A DNA stretch of 64,000 bases from Amblyornis subalaris (taxonomy: Eukaryota; Chordata; Aves; Passeriformes; Ptilonorhynchidae): the NCBI GenBank assembly GCA_018881555.1, contig JACAXG010000165.1, positions 1,287,174 to 1,351,173 of the forward strand. The letters run 5' to 3'. The translations under genes and the position numbers were made by a program. Shown in pieces: positions 39,213-51,355 of this stretch (its first letter is position 1; every line of letters starts with the position of its first letter). The notes under the pieces were generated by a model. It was not told the DNA's origin. It saw nothing but the letters and a program-made list of their open reading frames with translations, and did not search any database.

Positions 39213-39309
39213 GTGGTTTGAGCAGTTCGTGATGCAGTGGCTGGATGAAAATGAAGATGTTTCCTTAGATTTCCTGCATGGTGCTCTGGAGAGAGATAAA
39301 AAAGATGGG
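39213..39309 (+). CDS. UNC13B: UNC13B exon 13 of window: MHD1 start
   Basis: Residues 538-570: [20 protein letters not shown] then [12 protein letters not shown]. Start of Munc13 homology domain 1, the half of MUN that contacts the syntaxin linker. WFEQF and EDVSL are the UNC13B-type forms. Begins with one base completing alanine, ends in phase 0. The donor GTATGT is at 39310. Confidence 0.97.
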
Positions 39310-40115
39310 GTATGTAGGTGACTCTGAGTGCAAGACTTGGTGCTACATTGTTCAGTGCACAGAACCAAATAAAACACAGAAAATTCAACTGTCATACAAA
39401 TGGAGGATGTGGCCCTTTGTGCTTGCTAAACAACTAGGAAACTCATTTATTTTAGTACTTTACAGGTCACAGAGAACTTTTTAATAGCAAGGTGCATATC
39501 ATTCATTTATGTCTGTTCTGCTGCTGTTAATCTGTCAGCCAGTGGTTTGGTGCTCTCTCGGCTCTCTCTGTTTGGGAGAGGTAATTGAAATTGAAAATTG
39601 AGGCACTTTGCATGTACTTAGTCATGCAGTGAGAATGTGACCTTAATCCACTGACAGACCAATCTTACTCTTAATTATCTGAGTATTGCCAATGGAGAGA
39701 AGAGCTTTCCTGTTATTCAGTGACTGTTGGCACTGTAGTGTGTGATACTCATGGAAACATCCTCTTTAATAGCTAAATCTGAAAAAAAAATTAAAATAGC
39801 TCTTTACTCTCTCCTTCTTTCCTCATTAACTGAAAGGCAAACCATGCATTTCATTAAGGATCTCCGCATCATGGTACATTTCCCTGGTGCTTGTCATGAT
39901 CATAGTCAGTGAAAGACAGTAAATTTATAATCCAACCAAATTGGCTACTTAGCTCCTCTAGGCCTTTAGAAGAGATTTTGACTAATTCTGAGGAAGATGT
40001 AGGTTTTGGTAAAGTTATCTTTCCTTCAATGTGACAGATGATGGAAACACCCATGAAATGTGGGTATGTTTCAGACCTTTGCATTTGACAATGACTCTTT
40101 TTACTTCTGTTTTAG
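39310..40115 (+). other. UNC13B: Intron 13 (806 bp)
   Basis: GT-AG intron with nothing recognised besides an A-rich spot near 39783. The acceptor TTTTACTTCTGTTTTAG ends at 40115. Confidence 0.9.
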
Positions 40116-40259
40116 TTCCAGCAAACATCTGAGCATGCTCTGTTCTCCTGCTCAGTGGTGGACGTGTTCACCCAGCTCAACCAGAGCTTTGAGATCATTA
40201 AGAAGCTGGAGTGCCCAGACCCTGTCATTGTTGCTCACTATAATAGGAGGTTTGCTAAG
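40116..40259 (+). CDS. UNC13B: UNC13B exon 14 of window: MHD1 with syntaxin-activating NF pair
   Basis: Residues 571-618, 48 codons in phase 0: [40 protein letters not shown] and HYNRRFAK. The asparagine (40179-40181) and phenylalanine (40188-40190) of LNQSF correspond to the N/F pair whose mutation in Munc13-1 blocks syntaxin-1 opening, so the catalytic surface is present. HYNRRFAK carries Asn (40242-40244) where the mammalian paralogs, as I recall them, have Met. The donor GTAATG at 40260 is weaker than its neighbours. Confidence 0.97.
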
Positions 40260-40397
40260 GTAATGCCCTGAACATCCAGATGTTTATCTTTCCTTCATGG
40301 GGTATAAAACAGTACAATGTTTTCCTCTTCTGTTTCCTGGAGTTCTCCTGCAGCAGTAGAGAGGACAAGTAATAGTGCTCACATCTTGTCTTCACAG
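40260..40397 (+). other. UNC13B: Intron 14 (138 bp)
   Basis: The shortest intron in the window. Its acceptor CTTGTCTTCACAG ends at 40397. A nearly minimal intron flanked by phase-0 exons. Confidence 0.95.
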
Positions 40398-40475
40398 ACT
40401 ATTGGGAAAGTACTCATGCAGTATGCTGACATACTCTCCAAGAGCTTTCAGTCCTACTGTTCCAAGGAGAAACTG
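40398..40475 (+). CDS. UNC13B: UNC13B exon 15 of window: MHD1
   Basis: Residues 619-644, 26 codons in phase 0: [20 protein letters not shown] then [21 protein letters not shown] is the UNC13B-type form (UNC13A, as I recall it: TISNVLLQYADIISK). The exon ends KEKL and joins directly to PCILMNN, without the extra residues of UNC13A. The donor is GTGAGT at 40476. Confidence 0.97.
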
Positions 40476-41185
<710 letters not shown>

Positions 41186-41629
41186 TGAAGACTGCAGTCA
41201 CGAGGAGACACCTTCGTGACACCTGGCACTGCAAGTGTGGGGAGACAGCCATGACTGAAGGCTTCTCAGCTAAATCTGTCATAACATCCAGGAGCAAATG
41301 AAGCACAGAGTAGCGTGGAGAATGAAAGAAAAGGTTGCCTGTCGTGCTCACATGGGCGTGGCTGGTGGAGGTCTGAGATCTGTTGACATTTTATATGCCA
41401 TATAAATGTGGGACAGTACCTTTAGCATGAAATGTCCGATATCTAATATATTACAGACATGCAAACAGGAGTTCTGTACTCACGCTTTGAGGGATACTCA
41501 GATGTGTCCGTTTGTTATGAGATGGTAATTTTTACAGAAATAATATTTTACTTCTCCAAATCACTGTTTCTGTTCTGATATAATATATGTATCTTTTTTT
41601 TTTCTCTTCTTTTTTCATTGCTTTTCAAG

Positions 41630-41665
41630 ATTCAGGAAGATGAAGAAAAACCTGCTGATTCTGAT
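41630..41665 (+). CDS. UNC13B: Candidate 36-nt acidic microexon (unconfirmed)
   Basis: A long pyrimidine tract (about 41593-41626) leads to AG at 41628-41629. A TGC triplet lies at 41619-41621, the place where UGC elements sit for the neuronal splicing factor SRRM4/nSR100. The 36 nt read IQEDEEKPADSD in the phase-0 frame of exons 16 and 17, without a stop. The donor GTTAGG at 41666 is weak, as is common for regulated microexons. It would put six acidic residues between GGKE and LDAEASD in a loop of MUN. Predicted from sequence only. I recall that an SRRM4-dependent exon has been reported in mouse Unc13b, but cannot say it is this one. Confidence 0.45.
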
Positions 41666-42619
41666 GTTAGGAAAAAATTATTTTTAAGTGCATTTTCTTT
41701 GGTTGTGTTGTGATAGAGCCTGTGCTATGACCTGTATGCCAAGAGGAAAGTCAGCTTTGCTGATGGACAGCTCAGTTTTTGCCTGTATTGCTTTTCTAAA
41801 TCTTTCTTGTGCTCAGTGGCAGAATTCTGTGAAGTGGCAAAAATCTCAACAAATAGATTTGCCCCATGAGGCAAGGAAAACTGCTGTCATTCTTTCACAT
41901 GTCACTTCAATAATCCTAATTTCTGAGCCCTACATCAAGAACTATACAGCTTCCAGCTGTAATAGCAGCAGTTGCTAAATGCTCATTTTTGGGAAAAAAT
42001 AAACTTGTGATGAAATGTTTGTGAAGTGGCCTATAAAAGTTTAATGCCTGTGCATTTAATTTCCCTTAAGGAAGCAATTTGCTACTATTTTCCGTCGTGG
42101 TAGGCATTAAGTCGGATTTCCCTATATTTCAAATTGAAAATATCCCCTGATACTGTATTAAATAAGTGGAAGAAAAAGGTGTTTCTTGAGACTGTTGGCT
42201 ACTTTTCCTAGCCTGGATCTCTTCTCTGCATTCTGCCCTTTAAAACCTTCCACAGGAGGTGTAAGTAAGGTAGAACGGGGTAACGAACCCACTATTTGCC
42301 CTGTACTGTGGAAACAAAAGACAAAAAGGGAAGAGAAACCCAGACAGTGAGCAGTAAAACACATGGGGAGAAATGTGACAAACACACCAGAAGGCTGGTT
42401 TTTGGAAATGATTGTTTTCCGCTTTTCTTTTCAAATGCTGCTTATTGCCCTTCATAGGGCTGCCGCTGATCACCAGAAATAAATCGTGTTGTGTTAGGTG
42501 CCTGCATTATCTGCTGTCCCCAGGGGTCTCCCGCTTGGTGACTGTGTAGTACATCGCTTCTTGACTCGAAACCTGGCAGGTTCTCTGTTTTGCTAGAGTA
42601 AACAAGGTCTTGTCCTAGT

Positions 42620-42663
42620 TTGAGTAGTTTCTCTGATGCAATTGAGTAGTTTCTCAGATTGAA
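42620..42663. repeat. 22-bp tandem duplication, two copies
   Basis: TTGAGTAGTTTCTCTGATGC and TTGAGTAGTTTCTCAGATTG follow each other at a 22-bp offset, with few mismatches. Confidence 0.85.
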
Positions 42664-45600
42664 CCTGACTATTGGGTAAACAATTGGTGAGACAACAGCT
42701 TTGAAAATAGAACTTTCTGGGAATGCATCTATGGGTTTTATCCTCCTTCAGGAAGGATAGTTCTTACTTTCTGTGTCAGATTTGTTGTGTTCATCTATAC
42801 ATCATACAGTAGCTTGCACAAAACTAAGCATTGTCCTGACTACTGTATCCAAACTGTTTCCTTGGGAGAGTAAGAAACTAGCTCAGTAGTATGCCCTGGT
42901 CTTGAACTGTTCAACTTTTTGTGTTCTCAAAGGTGTTTTTGAGAGCTAGGAACCAAATATTCCATTATTCCTGCACAAGGTTATGTTATTTGTGTCATGT
43001 GTGCAGCCAGACCTGGGGGACTGGTTTCACTTACTGTGTGCTTGTGGCTTTCAATTCCCAAATCCATCTACTCCTACAGCTGTAGCTGTAGCACTGCACA
43101 ACTCTGGAAAGCTTTGAAATATTGCTGCTACCTGGTGTTCTTTGCCAGTGGGTCCAAAACACACCCCTAGGGAAATCTGGATCACTTAGTCATGTGGAAC
43201 AGAAGTGCTTGCTCAGTACTATTTGTTGAGATTGGACTCCTGGATATAAGTGCCTTCCTTTACTCCCTCCTCCACCCCCACCCCTCAATGAGTTATGATA
43301 CATCTTCCCCCTCTTCCCCTAATTTCTCTTATTCTTTTCTCAACTGTAGTACTCAAAACAGGGCAAAAATTGTGTCAACATCCTGGTGGTCTGTGAACAT
43401 TACTAGTCAGAAACAATAAGGACAGCAGCAGAGCTTTAGAGAGCTCTGTTTGGAGGGATTCTCTTGGGTCTGTGCTTTAGAACTCAAGGCAAATATATGT
43501 TTACACACACACACATGCATAACACCCATGCATACACAGAGAAAAGTGTCTTAAATAGTTTTTAGTAATTTTAATTAATACTTTTATTTCCCTTCTGTGC
43601 TGTATTGATCTCATGGGATCAAAACAGCTCCATCATGACTCAGGAGCATTCTCAGACATCCCTAAAGCATGTTTTGGAAAGGCACTGTTTATAGAGTGGC
43701 AAATAGCATTAAAAGCGTAGTAAAGAGTGGAATTGGGGGGATAAAAGCTGGGTACATGAATGCCTTTTGAAACCTTGGATTCCTCTGAATCATCTCCTAG
43801 TACATCAGCAGAAGGGAGATTATGATTCAGCTCTGTGCTAAGGTGGGCTACATACATTCAGTGCTAGTGTTTGCCTGAACTTTGCCCCATTTATTTAATT
43901 ATTCATACATTATCTAATAAAACCTAACATGACTTGCATTTTCTGCCCACCTCTGTGGTTTTCCAGCAGACTTCAGCCTGCAGTCCATTATTTTGCCTAA
44001 CTTTTCACGAGTAGTGAACACATGGCACTGAAATTCAAAGGTCCTGTACACTGTTGCACACTGCTGGAGTGTAGATGTACTGTGAAAGACTAGTTTAAAA
44101 CATTTTTACACCTTTTTTCCCCAAGGAAAGCATGTGAGGTGAGTATCAGAGACAAGCACTGCCTAGGGAACCCAAGGAATTAGCTACTGAGGAGCAGCAT
44201 ATTGTCATCATACAGTTTTTATGCCTTTGGTTTCGAGCTAATCTGCACAATTAAAGCTTCAGGAAACTCTCCTCTTAATGCTTAGCCAGGGTTAGCCCAC
44301 ATTTTAAATCCAAAGTTAGCCACCTGAATAACAAATTGCAGGACAGCTTAGAAACAGCGAAGGCTTAAATAGGAATGTTCTCAAAGGATTTGTGGTATCT
44401 ACTGTTTGCTCCTCTTTAGCATCCCACATGCCATAGCTAAGGCCGCCCTAGTATTTGAGAAGTTGGCAGCTGTTGTTTGGATTCAGTGCTCCATGTTCCT
44501 TACTCTTGAATCCTATAGGAAAGTGGGGAGATGGGTGAAAATTCAGTGCAAGAGAGTCCCTGAAGGGGTGTTGGATCTGCTGAGCTCCCAGGGGCTGGTG
44601 GAGGGAGGCAGAACAAAAGTCAGCAACTTCATACTGGAGTCAGGTGAACTCCATAACTTACATAAAGCTAAAATATGTTAGCAGGGCATAATTCTTTAGC
44701 TAGCTCCTGATGTGTCAGATCAGACCTGACGATTTCACGGTGTCTCTGCCTTTTATATGTGAATTGGTTAACATCCTCAGCCTTCTAGAAGGCAAGAGTC
44801 ATGTCTCTCCACCTACACCACCTACAAAGAAACCTTCCAGTTCTGGCCACTCATGCTTCACCAGTGGGTGTGGAAACCAAAGAAGGACTAATGACATCTC
44901 TTGGAAAACTCGGAAGCCCATCACAGTAAATTCTTAAACTCAGGGGCTCTGTTTCATGCATGAGAGAAGCAGGATAAGATCAGTCTAATTTCAAGTTGGT
45001 AGCACTATGCTATAAATGCCATCGTTTAGAGTAGCAGAGAACTTGAGGTTCCAGCCCTGAATGGGTTTGGATGAGACTTTGAGGCCCAGATTCTCTAAAA
45101 TGCCAAATCCCAAATATTTTCAGAAAATTAACAGACCCTTGGTTTCTCCCCTGAAATTTAAATAGAAGATTAGCTTTTCCCTCTTTGCACCTCAGTTTTC
45201 AGCATCGCAAGTTCAGTCTCAAACACAGAACTGTGGCTGTGCCAGCCATTATTTCCACTGGAATTGAAACATTTGCTCAGAGATCAGAAGCCACCTCCCT
45301 GTGGGTACTGTCCCATGTTTTGCACAGAGAACTTTTCATTCGTCCTCTGAATTATCTCTGGTACACCCACAGAATGGAGATCATAAGCCTGCTGAGAGAA
45401 ATGGTGTGGATGTGACATGTGGCAGTGACCCAGCTGCCTAATCTTGTTTTCTGCTATACCAGCCAGATTTATCATGCAGTCCAAGTAGCATTTCCAGCTA
45501 TCAGTGATAGCTGATAGGCTTAAAATTCATTGACTGAGCAGCAGCAGCAACACCGGCGCGGGTAAGCACTGTTATCAGTGCTTCACCACATTGGCCAAGT

Positions 45601-48010
45601 TTGCAGTTAATACCACATGCTACAGTACTTTGTGACTGACATGTGATTTATGTGGGGGAAACAGTAGTACACAGCTACTAGCACCTTCCAAATGAACTTT
45701 AATCATGCTCAGGTAATTTCCCAAAATTTGCTTTCAAATCAGAGCAGGCCAGTGCCTAAACATTAACTATCAGTAATGTGTTATGTGGAGTCCTTCTTCC
45801 ATAGGAACAGTCCTCAGAAAATAACAGCTTTTCTAGCATGACAGTGGACTTTGTGGATACTGAAGCAGGTGCTGACCACCAGGGTTTGGCTTCCTGAAGG
45901 TGAGGCAGGGTTCCTCAAAGTTAAATCTGGGCAGCTGTCTTGCCAGTTGTAGCCAGAGAGCTGTGAGCTGATGTTCTGGAGGACTGAGAGTTCCTTACCA
46001 CAGATCGTGGAGCTCATCCCCTTGGCAAAGCATTGTTCTAGAGGTCTCTTGCAGTACTGGGACAGCAATGTGTCTGCTGTGAGGAAGATCAGTTTGCAGT
46101 CAAATACAACAGCGAGGGGAGGCTTAGGGGTAGCTAGTGACCTCACAGTAAAATAAATCATTGATTGTGTGGTTCATGAATCAGGGCAACAACTTGTTGA
46201 TCCTGACCTCAAACATCCTCTAGACTGTGCATCTGATAGCTTGTAAAGAAGTAGAAGTAAATTGTGAAGAACAATTGTCTTGTTCCAAATTCTTCTGGCT
46301 TTTTTTTTTTTTTACTGGAAAAGCAGTTAGTTGGAATGTTTTGATGAATCATGAACTGGTCCTACCTCAAATCTGTCAGAGATGGCTGAAATCAGAGGGC
46401 AGTTCAGTGCCATTAATTGCAGAGAGCAAATCAGTCAGCTTGTGACTCATTGTGCCTTTATGCAGTAGGAGGGAAGGATTAATGTAGGGGCAAGAGAAAC
46501 CACCACCACCAAATGCTGTTTTTGTTTTGTTACCTACAGGCTTGGCTAGAATGAATGCTGATTGGCATGACATTAGCTTCCTTCTGCCGTCACAGAGCAA
46601 GGGTGTTAAAAAGATAATAGGAAAAGAAATTTACTTTAATAAGGGGAAAAATAATCGGAGGCAGCAATGCCTAAAGTTATGAGGCCTAAGTAATGATCGT
46701 TTGCTTGGTTGTTGGTTCTTACTTTAATTACTTTTAAAATTCTGATCCAGAAGTTTCATTAGTACAGGTTCTAATGCGTAATAGAGTCAATTTTTCATGC
46801 CAGCTTACAACAGGAAAATGAACGGATCAGATTCCAAATCCGCTAAGGCTTGGCTTTCTCTGACAGATGCTGAAGGAATATGAAGAGGGTTTCAGCACTG
46901 ATTTTAGAAGTGGGAACTCCTGTTGTGTTCAAATCCTGTATAGAAGGATATACCATGAAAATCTAAACTGATTTTTAACCACTGTACTGGTACCTGGCTC
47001 ATTACATTCCCAAATAGATGCTCTGCCTTAGAGGAAGCTTTTTGTTTTACAAACAACTTGCCTGCCTGCATACACAGGCAAATCTGTTTTACAAGTTACT
47101 TTTTATAAGCAAATAATCCCAAAGCATTCATCATGTGTTGCTATGTGTACACAAAGGTGTGTCCTTCAGAAGTGGCTCTTTTGCGGATGGAGAGCTGACC
47201 ACAGCTGGAATACAGGGGGCTGGTCAATGTAAAAACAGATGGCTCCGACAAGAACGGAGGAAGCATTTCCTGCAGAACCTGCCAACAGGTGTCAGCAGCA
47301 TTCACGAAGTGCTTGGGGCACTTGTTTTTTTTTTCTGAAGTCTCCTCTGAACACTTGTATACAAAAAGCTGTCTAGCTCCATGTGAGAGCAGAGCTACGC
47401 TTGCTCAATATCTGTAGCTGAGATTTTACTTTCCAAAGCTGATGAACAAAAGTGCACAACAGCTCCTGCCATGATGTTTTGACCAGATTTTCAAAATAGC
47501 TGGGGTCCAACCTTCTGAGAGCAGTGGCTGAGTCAATCTTCAGCTGGAGTACTTGACAGCAGGGTGGAAGGTGAAATAGCTTCTTTCAGGATAATGCATG
47601 GAGAAATGCACAAGTAATAGCAACCAGTCTGAAAATTCCTGTCTCCTTCTAGACTCAGAGGGGTGAAATGACCTGTGAGCCCAAGGTAGTGATGAATTCT
47701 CAGCCTAGTTACACTCTTGGCCACAGGGAGTTCACGTTCCCTTTCTTCCTCAACTTTACAAACATCAGGAAGGCTATTGAAGGGTATAGGGGCCTGGGGA
47801 CATTACTTGCTGCTTTTTAGGCAAATATCTATTGATGATTTCACAGCTTCTGTAGCAGCAGCAGCAGGCAGTGGAGGAGAGTATCCTACCTGGCAGAGTC
47901 CAGTGAGGATAGTTCACCTGCTTGTTAAGTGTAGCCTCAACGGAGAAGCACTGCAATGGGCAACACACTGCCCTCTGGGTTCAAACTAAATGCTCTTTTT
48001 TCATCCACAG

Positions 48011-48099
48011 TTGGATGCAGAAGCAAGCGACCATCTCAAAGAGCTCCAGGTGAAGCTGAACAATGTTTTGGATGAGCTCAGTGCAGTATTTGGTAACAG
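48011..48099 (+). CDS. UNC13B: UNC13B exon 17 of window: MUN
   Basis: Residues 671-700: [20 protein letters not shown] then [10 protein letters not shown] (the final serine is split). A heptad-like helix of the MUN rod between MHD1 and MHD2. VFGNS is UNC13B-type (UNC13A, as I recall it: VFATS). The donor is GTGAGT at 48100, phase 2. Confidence 0.97.
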
Positions 48100-51000
48100 G
48101 TGAGTATTACAAGGTCCTTGTCCTTCAAGCATTCCTTTCTTTTGTCTAATCTCATTCAGTCAGGTTAAGAAAAGAAACTCCTGTGAACTGCATTATATTT
48201 TTCTTCCTGTCCTAAATTCATGGCCTTCCAAATACTGAGGCCATCTAAAGAAGTGAGAAATATTTTTAAAGTCTTTCTCTTCTGTATTACTCTGCTTGGA
48301 AATGTAACATGGAGATCTCTCAACTGTGAAATGTATTTGACTTACATAGAGTGATTTTTTTTTCCTGTAAGTAGTGCTTGTCAGTAACAGAATTGCCTGC
48401 TCGTTTACTGCTCAAAAAGCAGTTTCCAGCTTAGCTTTTATGAAATAACATTCTTGTTTAAACATTCTGCTCTAAATGTATGAAACAGCTGACTGATTTC
48501 TGATTGTTAAATGAATACTGGAATAAGAAGGAAACAGGTTTGGAATTTGAGATTGACTTGTTCTAATGCTGCTGCAAATGTTGTTTTCTAGTGCTTCAAG
48601 GAGAGGAGCTCTTTAAAGTATTGCTAGAGTAATTGATGGCAATTAGGTTTTATTGCAAATCATGTTATCCTTTACCTGAGGATAAAAATGTGCTCAACTT
48701 TATAAGACTTTTGTAGTGAACTATAAAAGATGTCAATTAAGGTGAAATCTAAAAATACAGAACTCCTGACTAATCTTCAAAAACAACCACGTCTCATTAG
48801 AAACCACATTCACTTAATGTTGTGCTTTCGTAACAGGATTAATGCAGGCATGAGCCATAGTGTAGCTCGAACATGGGCAAGGCAAAGCAAATTGTACCAA
48901 CTTGACCTCTGGGGGTCGACAGGTTTGCAGTTCTTATGACCAAAAAAATCATAGTGGGATTTGTCAATGACTGTTTGGATTTCAGCACGCAAAGCTAAGC
49001 AGGGATTTAAGTGAGCAGTTCCCGTTGCCAGTAATGGATGCTCTAGCAAGAAATGGAGAGACTCAGACTGTAACTGAATGGAATCAAGTTCATAATTAGA
49101 CAGAGGGTGACTGAGTAATCATGATTAGGGAGGTGAATTTTTTATCTGAGTGTTGTCTCCATGGTATCACTGCTACAAAACAATTAGGGTACAATCTTGA
49201 TATCTGAAATTAAATGATTTAAAGAGATCATCCAGTACCAGCATACATACTGGGAAGTGTTTTAGATAGATGAGCCAGCAAGAGATTTAGCCAGTCAGAT
49301 GGCTTGGGTGTTTCATGTATTGCTTAACAGTCTTAGGGAGTGAAGAGCAGACCTGTAGTTTGCTATATAAGCATGCTCTTCTGAAGTATATAAACTTAGG
49401 AGATAAGGCAGATAGCCACAATATTCTGTGCAGAGTTTGTAAACAGTTGCTCCTACAACACCGTGCACACCTGACGCTGCAGATCTTAACTCTTCTTCAC
49501 CTATGTGAGATAATGGCATGTGCTGAGATGGCAGCACATGTCCACAGAGCCTCACCACCCTTGTGCTGAGAGAGGATTTTGTCCTGACACAGAAGCGTTT
49601 TCTGCTTTAGAGTATCATAGAGAAGAGGAGTCTTGGGGAGGTTTATCCTTCATGCAAGGCTAGCTGCTGTTTTGTTCTTGGAGGCTCTAGGAGTGAAGGA
49701 AGGAATTCCTGGAGGAATTAGGGAGCAGCAGGTCCTGTCTGACAGCATAGGTGAAGTTCTTTTTTAGCTTGCTGCTGCCAAGGGCTGCTGTGAAGCTGTA
49801 TGTACATCTACACAAGCTTCACTTTTAGGTGATCCTGTTTCCACAGTAACTGATTTATTATTTTTAACAAAATTGGTAACCATCATATTACTTTTTGTCT
49901 ATGAAAGCATTGTTATTTTCCATCCTTGACTGGGGGGTTTAAAGCATCTTGAAGCAGGGCCCTGCAGTTGATGCAGTGATGGGAGAGCTGCGGGGTAGGA
50001 TTAGCCTATGATAGAACAGGGACTGTTAATAGTACAGGAAATTTTTAGGCACTTTTATTTGATGTGGCTTATGTGTCTGGTTAAGCTGACATTGCAGCCA
50101 CAACTGACTGCTGCAGGACTCTTTCTGCTAGAAATGGAGAAGGTGGGAGACAGCTCTGGAATTTTTCCAGTGAGAGGCAGGCTAGAAGTGAGCAAGAAGG
50201 ACCACGAGGCTGGAGATGTCAGAAAAGGTGACCAGGTGGAGAAGGAAGGTGAGAGCCATGGGGCAGAGAGGTTGTACACTAACACCCAACCTACAGGTGT
50301 CCTGGATGGCTTGCACATCAGAAGTTCAGGTCGTTTATGCAGATGTAAAGCTGACTTCCAAACTTCTGTACCTGCTCTTAAATCTTTACTCTAGCTCCTA
50401 ACACTGGCTTCTCCTCCTGGTTTCAAACCTCTGTGTCATTAATGGATAGTTAAATGTCACTGGTAGTGCCTGTTGTTAGTAACTGTTCTTTTAAATGTCA
50501 GAGCATTTTCCTTTCTTTCCTGAATTGATTTGTTGTCAGCTCTGCTGATCTATTCATAATTTTTAATCACTGCATTATTTAATTTTGAACCTCCTCCTAG
50601 CAGGAAGAGGCGGAAAAGTAATTGTGCTTTAATGCCTTGTGTGTCACTTCGTTACAGGGACACTGCTCATTGCACAGCTGAGCCCCACATCCCAGTTTGA
50701 CACTTGGCATGGGCTGTATGCAGTGGACTGGTTTAAGCTGGTGCCTGCCTTCAGGCTCTCTCTATTATTTTAAAGACTTAGCCTATGATGGGTCATAACT
50801 GGATTTCTGCTGATGAACTCCTGGGTGCTCAGAGTGGTGCATGCACTGTATCATTGTTTCGTGTGATATCCCAGTTTCTGTGGTGGAGAAAGTAAAAAAG
50901 ATACAGCAGGGTGCTTTGAGCTAAGAATAACAGTGTTTCTTGAAGTCAGGAAAGGAACCATTTCTTTCTGCAAGATGGAGGAGCAAACTCCTCTCTAATA

Positions 51001-51202
51001 TGCTCGTGCCTCAGAGGTGGTCGACTGTGTGTGGGTGGTGGGCATGAGGAACTGGAGATCATGCCCCTTGGTAACAAACACAGTAAGGAAAAGAGCAGCA
51101 AGTCTTCTGAAAGCAAAGTGTGAAACTGAGTGAACTTGAAATTTTTTAATACGTATTTCTGCCACTGATAATCTTGGGTTTGCCTCTCTCCTGTCTGTGC
51201 AG
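48100..51202 (+). other. UNC13B: Intron 17 (3,103 bp)
   Basis: No exon or well-defined repeat recognised. The open frames at 49313-49569 and 50008-50394 lack recognisable domains. The acceptor CTCTCCTGTCTGTGCAG ends at 51202. Confidence 0.85.
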
Positions 51203-51355
51203 CTTTCAGACTCGGATTGATGAGTGTGTCAAGCAAATGTCTGATATCCTCTGTCAAGTGAAAGGGACAGCGAATTCTGCTGCTAATGCCAGAAACACAG
51301 TTGCACAAGACGCAGATAATGTTCTGAGGCCACTGATGGACTTCCTGGATGGAAA
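51203..51355 (+). CDS. UNC13B: UNC13B exon 18 of window: MUN
   Basis: Residues 700-751: [40 protein letters not shown] and [10 protein letters not shown], then a split asparagine. The [12 protein letters not shown] loop is the least conserved part of MUN among paralogs; the flanking helices are strongly conserved. [10 protein letters not shown] is UNC13B-type. The donor is GTAAGG at 51356. Confidence 0.97.

Noticed and set aside
45530..45562. CAG-rich, GC-rich patch followed by GTAAGC, as a small exon
   Set aside because: No pyrimidine tract before it, and the lengths do not keep the phase of exons 16 and 17.
46920..46945. TTCAAATCC stretch resembling a tRNA T-loop
   Set aside because: No acceptor stem, anticodon arm or A box upstream.
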